In this document: in pieces, positions 4,708 to 7,092 of the stretch
How positions within the stretch are numbered: position 1 is the stretch's first letter
How the letters are laid out: each line of letters begins with the position of its first letter
NCBI GenBank assembly: GCA_946886325.1
Contig: CAMPIK010000117.1
Coordinates: 1 to 7,092 of the forward strand
DNA length: 7,092 bases
Reading direction: 5' to 3'
Source of the DNA: an uncultured Shinella sp.
GTDB taxonomy: Bacteria > Pseudomonadota > Alphaproteobacteria > Rhizobiales > Rhizobiaceae
The notes under the pieces: generated by a model
Told to the model about the DNA's origin: nothing
The model's input: only the letters and a program-made list of their open reading frames with translations
Databases searched by the model: none
Program-made: the position numbers and the translations under genes

Positions 4708-6195
4708 ATGACGACCCAGTCTCCCATCCTGTCGCTCCGTGGGATCGAGAAGTCCTACGGTCCGGTGAGGGTCCTGCACGGCGTCGATCTCGACGTCGGC
4801 GCGGGAGAGGTCGTGGCGCTGCTCGGTGAAAACGGTGCCGGAAAGTCGACCCTGTCGAACATCATTTCCGGCACCGTCCAGCCCTCGGCCGGAACAATGA
4901 CCTGGCTCGGGGCAACCTATGCCCCGGCCAATCCCCGCGCCGCGATGGACGAGGGGGTGGGCATGATCCACCAGGAACTGAAGCTCCTTCCGAAGCTCTC
5001 CATCGCCGAAAACATCTTTCTCGGGCGCTACCCCATGCGATCCGGCCGTATCGACCGCAAGGCGATGGAGGAGCGGGCGCAAAGCGGGCTGCAGCGGCTC
5101 GGTCTCGACATCTCGCCCGACCGCCTCGTCGAAGGCCTGTCGACCGGCAAGCAGCAGTTGATCGAGATCGCCAAGGCGCTGACGCTGAACGCGCGCCTGC
5201 TGATCCTCGACGAGCCGACGGCCGCCCTCGGCGGGGAGGAGACGCAACTGCTCTTCCGGCAGATCGCCCGCCTGAAGGCGGACGGCGTCGGCATCATCTA
5301 TATCTCGCATCGTCTGGAGGAAATCCGCCAGATCGCCGACCGGATCGTGGTCATGCGCGACGGCGCCAAGGTGCAGGAATTCGACAGCGGCAACGTGCCG
5401 GTGCGCACGATCGTCGAGGCGATGGTCGGCCGTTCACTCGATCGCATGTTTCCCGCCCTGCCCGAACCGACGCAGGAGGTGGCCTTCGAGGTCCGCAACC
5501 TGTCTTCGCCGGACAACACGTTTCGCGACATCAGCTTTTCCGTCCGCAAGGGCGAGGTCTTCGGCATCGCGGGCCTGATGGGCGCCGGCCGCACCGAACT
5601 CGTTCGTGCCATGACGGGCGCCGATCCGATCGCGAGCGGCGAGGTTCTCCTGCACGGCAGGCCGGTGACGCCGCGCTCGCCGGTCGACGCGATCCGCAAC
5701 GGCATCGTTCTGGTGCCGGAAGACCGCAAGCTCCAGGGTGTGGTGCTGGAGCATTCGATCGCAGAAAATATCGGCTATGCCAATCTCGGCGAGATCGCCC
5801 GCAAGGGCTGGATCTCGACGCGCGGCCTGCACAGGTTCGCCGACGACTGTATCCGGAAATTCGGCGTCAAGGGCCGCGGCCGTCAGAATGCCGGCGAGCT
5901 TTCCGGCGGCAACCAGCAGAAGGTGGTGCTCGCCAAATGGCTCGCCCGCAAGCCTGAGGTCGTGGTGCTTGACGAGCCGACGCGCGGCATCGACGTCGGC
6001 GCCCGCTCCTCGATCTACGACCTGATCATGGACCTCGCGCGGGATGGCGTCGCGGTCATCGTGGTCAGCTCCGATCTCGAGGAGGTGCTCGGCGTCTCCG
6101 GCCGCATCATGGTCATGGCCCAGGGAAAACAGACCGGTATCCTCGACCGGAAGGACGCAAACGACGTCTCGGTCATGGAACTGGCGACAATCTGA
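4708..6195 (+). CDS. ABC sugar transporter ATP-binding protein, two nucleotide-binding domains (RbsA/MglA-like)
   Basis: Energises the importer by ATP hydrolysis on the cytoplasmic side; 495 residues, normal for the fused double-domain family. Domain 1 (about 7-240): Walker A GENGAGKST at 40-48, Q-loop HQE at 88-90, signature LSTGKQQ at 144-150, Walker B LLILDEP at 164-170 with Glu169, and switch His201. Domain 2 (about 257-495): Walker A is degenerate, GLMGAGRTE at 289-297, with Arg in place of the usual Lys. The signature is LSGGNQQ at 398-404 and Walker B VVVLDEPTRGID at 418-429. The switch His is replaced in VSSDLEE at 453-459. One good and one degenerate ATP site is typical of RbsA/MglA, not a defect. 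It starts 31 bases after the binding-protein stop with only a weak AAAGG (4693-4697) ten bases ahead, which should keep its level below that of the binding protein. Confidence 0.96.
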   Translation: MTTQSPILSLRGIEKSYGPVRVLHGVDLDVGAGEVVALLGENGAGKSTLSNIISGTVQPSAGTMTWLGATYAPANPRAAMDEGVGMIHQELKLLPKLSIAENIFLGRYPMRSGRIDRKAMEERAQSGLQRLGLDISPDRLVEGLSTGKQQLIEIAKALTLNARLLILDEPTAALGGEETQLLFRQIARLKADGVGIIYISHRLEEIRQIADRIVVMRDGAKVQEFDSGNVPVRTIVEAMVGRSLDRMFPALPEPTQEVAFEVRNLSSPDNTFRDISFSVRKGEVFGIAGLMGAGRTELVRAMTGADPIASGEVLLHGRPVTPRSPVDAIRNGIVLVPEDRKLQGVVLEHSIAENIGYANLGEIARKGWISTRGLHRFADDCIRKFGVKGRGRQNAGELSGGNQQKVVLAKWLARKPEVVVLDEPTRGIDVGARSSIYDLIMDLARDGVAVIVVSSDLEEVLGVSGRIMVMAQGKQTGILDRKDANDVSVMELATI

Positions 6196-6209
6196 ACAGG
6201 GAAGTTTCA

Positions 6210-6998
6210 ATGTCCGACATCACGCTCGACGCGCCGAAATTGTTCGACCTCACCGGAAACGTCGCCTTCGTGACGGGTGCCGGCAGCGGCATCGGCCAGC
6301 GCATCGCCATGGGCCTGGCGCAATGCGGCGCGGATGTCGCGCTGCTCGACCGCCGCACCGACGACGGCCTGGCAACGACTGCCGCCTTCATCGCGAGCGC
6401 CGGGCGCCGCAGCATCTCCATTGCCGCCGACGTCACCAGCGGCGACGCGCTGGATGCGGCCGTCGCGCGAACGGAGGCCGAACTCGGACCGCTGACGCTC
6501 GCCGTCAACGCGGCCGGCATCGCCAATGCCAATCCGGCCGAGGCGATGGAGGAAAGCCAGTTCCAGACGATGATCGACGTCAACCTGAAAGGGGTCTTTC
6601 TTTCCTGCCAGGCGGAGGCGCGCGCCATGCTGAAGACCGGGCGCGGCGCGATCGTCAACATCGCCTCGATGTCCGGCGTCATCGTCAATCGCGGCCTCAG
6701 CCAGTGCCACTACAACGCCTCCAAGGCCGGCGTCATCCACATGTCGAAATCGATGGCGATGGAATGGGTCGGCCGCGGCATCCGCGTCAACACGATCAGC
6801 CCCGGATACACCGCGACGCCGATGAACACGCGGCCCGAGATGGTGCACCAGACCAAGCTCTTCGAGGAACAGACGCCGATGCAGCGCATGGCGAACGTGA
6901 ACGAGATGGTCGGCCCCGCCGTCTTCCTCCTCTCCGACGCCGCAAGCTTCGTCACCGGCGTCGATCTTCTCGTCGACGGCGGCTTCTGCTGCTGGTGA
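6210..6998 (+). CDS. Short-chain dehydrogenase/reductase, probably NAD-dependent polyol/ketose oxidoreductase
   Basis: Classical SDR of 262 residues, cytoplasmic. Coenzyme motif TGAGSGIG is at 22-29; Asp47 at the end of strand beta-2 (ALLDRR) favours NAD(H) over NADP(H), though the following Arg pair leaves some doubt. NAAG is at 100-103. The catalytic set is complete: Asn125 (DVNLKG), Ser155 (MSG), Tyr168 and Lys172 (YNASK). SPGYTATPM at 198-206 and DLLVDGGF at 252-259 are usual C-terminal blocks; the chain ends CCW. It is the last gene of the transport operon, 14 bases after the ATPase stop, with AGGGAAG (6198-6204) five bases before ATG. The context points to interconversion of a polyol and a ketose, which the kinase could then phosphorylate. 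D-threitol-, arabinitol-, xylitol- or galactitol-type dehydrogenases and L-xylulose reductase are all conceivable. SDR specificity cannot be read from motifs, so only the family is firm. Confidence 0.93.
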   Translation: MSDITLDAPKLFDLTGNVAFVTGAGSGIGQRIAMGLAQCGADVALLDRRTDDGLATTAAFIASAGRRSISIAADVTSGDALDAAVARTEAELGPLTLAVNAAGIANANPAEAMEESQFQTMIDVNLKGVFLSCQAEARAMLKTGRGAIVNIASMSGVIVNRGLSQCHYNASKAGVIHMSKSMAMEWVGRGIRVNTISPGYTATPMNTRPEMVHQTKLFEEQTPMQRMANVNEMVGPAVFLLSDAASFVTGVDLLVDGGFCCW

Positions 6999-6999
6999 A

Positions 7000-7027
7000 C
7001 GGATGGGGCTGGATGCCATCCGGCTCC
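7000..7027 (+). terminator. Possible terminator/stem-loop after the rightward operon
   Basis: Just after the dehydrogenase stop, GGGGCTGGAT (7005-7014) can pair with ATCCGGCTCC (7018-7027) over ten pairs, two of them G-U, around GCC. An exclusive alternative is CGGATGG (7000-7006) with CCATCCG (7016-7022). No U-tract follows, so it may need Rho or merely protect the 3' end. The remaining bases up to 7092 show no gene I can support. Confidence 0.4.
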
Positions 7028-7092
7028 CATATCCTGAGAGGCAGGCAAGATACACTTGGGTTAGCTTCTCCAATGAATCGCCATTTCAATCT

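Noticed and set aside
3591..4727. A 378-codon minus-strand frame opposite the binding-protein gene
   Set aside because: It has low-complexity charged composition and no motif, and it covers a clear signal-peptide-bearing binding protein on the other strand.
5572..5604. Degenerate Walker A in the second ATPase domain as a sign of inactivation
   Set aside because: This Lys-lacking second site is normal for RbsA/MglA-type double-domain ATPases, and the first site is intact.
2635..6195. Annotation as a ribose transport operon (rbs)
   Set aside because: Family similarity is clear, but no RbsD or RbsK is present and three ribose-contacting Asn positions of the binding protein are replaced.
6207..7073. 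A 288-codon minus-strand frame opposite the dehydrogenase
   Set aside because: It is a shadow of the SDR gene. Its residues are Asp/His/Arg-rich with no motif, so the bases after 6998 are left without a gene.
1..7092. CRISPR array, insertion sequence, integrase site, tRNA or phage genes
   Set aside because: No regularly spaced repeats, transposase motifs, terminal inverted repeats or tRNA-like cloverleaf were seen on either strand.

Overview
The window is GC-rich chromosomal or megaplasmid DNA, coding on both strands. Its high-GC codon use, Shine-Dalgarno sites and split transketolase next to a ribose-type ABC transporter fit an alphaproteobacterium of the Rhizobiales, probably Rhizobiaceae (for example Rhizobium, Sinorhizobium/Ensifer or Shinella). 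That placement is inference from gene content and composition, because no rRNA or other taxonomic marker is present. The window holds one complete divergent catabolic cluster plus one kinase gene cut by the left edge. I see no mobile element, CRISPR array, tRNA or rRNA, and no gene-free stretch longer than about 210 bases.

Leftward operon (minus strand, read from about 2450 down to 1): the N-terminal (thiamine diphosphate) half of a transketolase (1615-2424), overlapping by one base the C-terminal half (647-1615). An 84-base spacer with a perfect 10-bp hairpin follows, then an FGGY-family carbohydrate kinase (562 to beyond base 1) of which only the first 187 residues are visible.

Rightward operon (plus strand, from about 2570 to 7000): an RbsC-type permease (2635-3609), a 128-base spacer with three consecutive stem-loops, a periplasmic sugar-binding protein with signal peptide (3738-4676), a double-domain RbsA/MglA-type ATPase (4708-6195) and a short-chain dehydrogenase (6210-6998). 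A possible stem-loop terminator follows.

The 210-base gap between the operons (2425-2634) carries candidate promoters for both directions, an AT-rich 34-bp imperfect palindrome, two more inverted repeats, and sequence elements repeated on both sides. It looks like a shared control region for a regulator encoded outside the window.

Together the genes describe uptake and breakdown of a small sugar or sugar alcohol: ABC import, NAD-dependent oxidation or reduction by the dehydrogenase, phosphorylation of the ketose by the FGGY kinase, and two-carbon transfer by a dedicated two-subunit transketolase. The binding protein lacks three Asn ligands of the E. coli ribose-binding protein, and the kinase has Met where glycerol kinase has its substrate-contacting Tyr. 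The substrate is therefore probably neither ribose nor glycerol. The closest described logic I know is the D-apulose kinase plus apulose-4-phosphate transketolase route for the branched pentose D-apiose. A related substrate, such as a polyol entering through the dehydrogenase, is the main open question.
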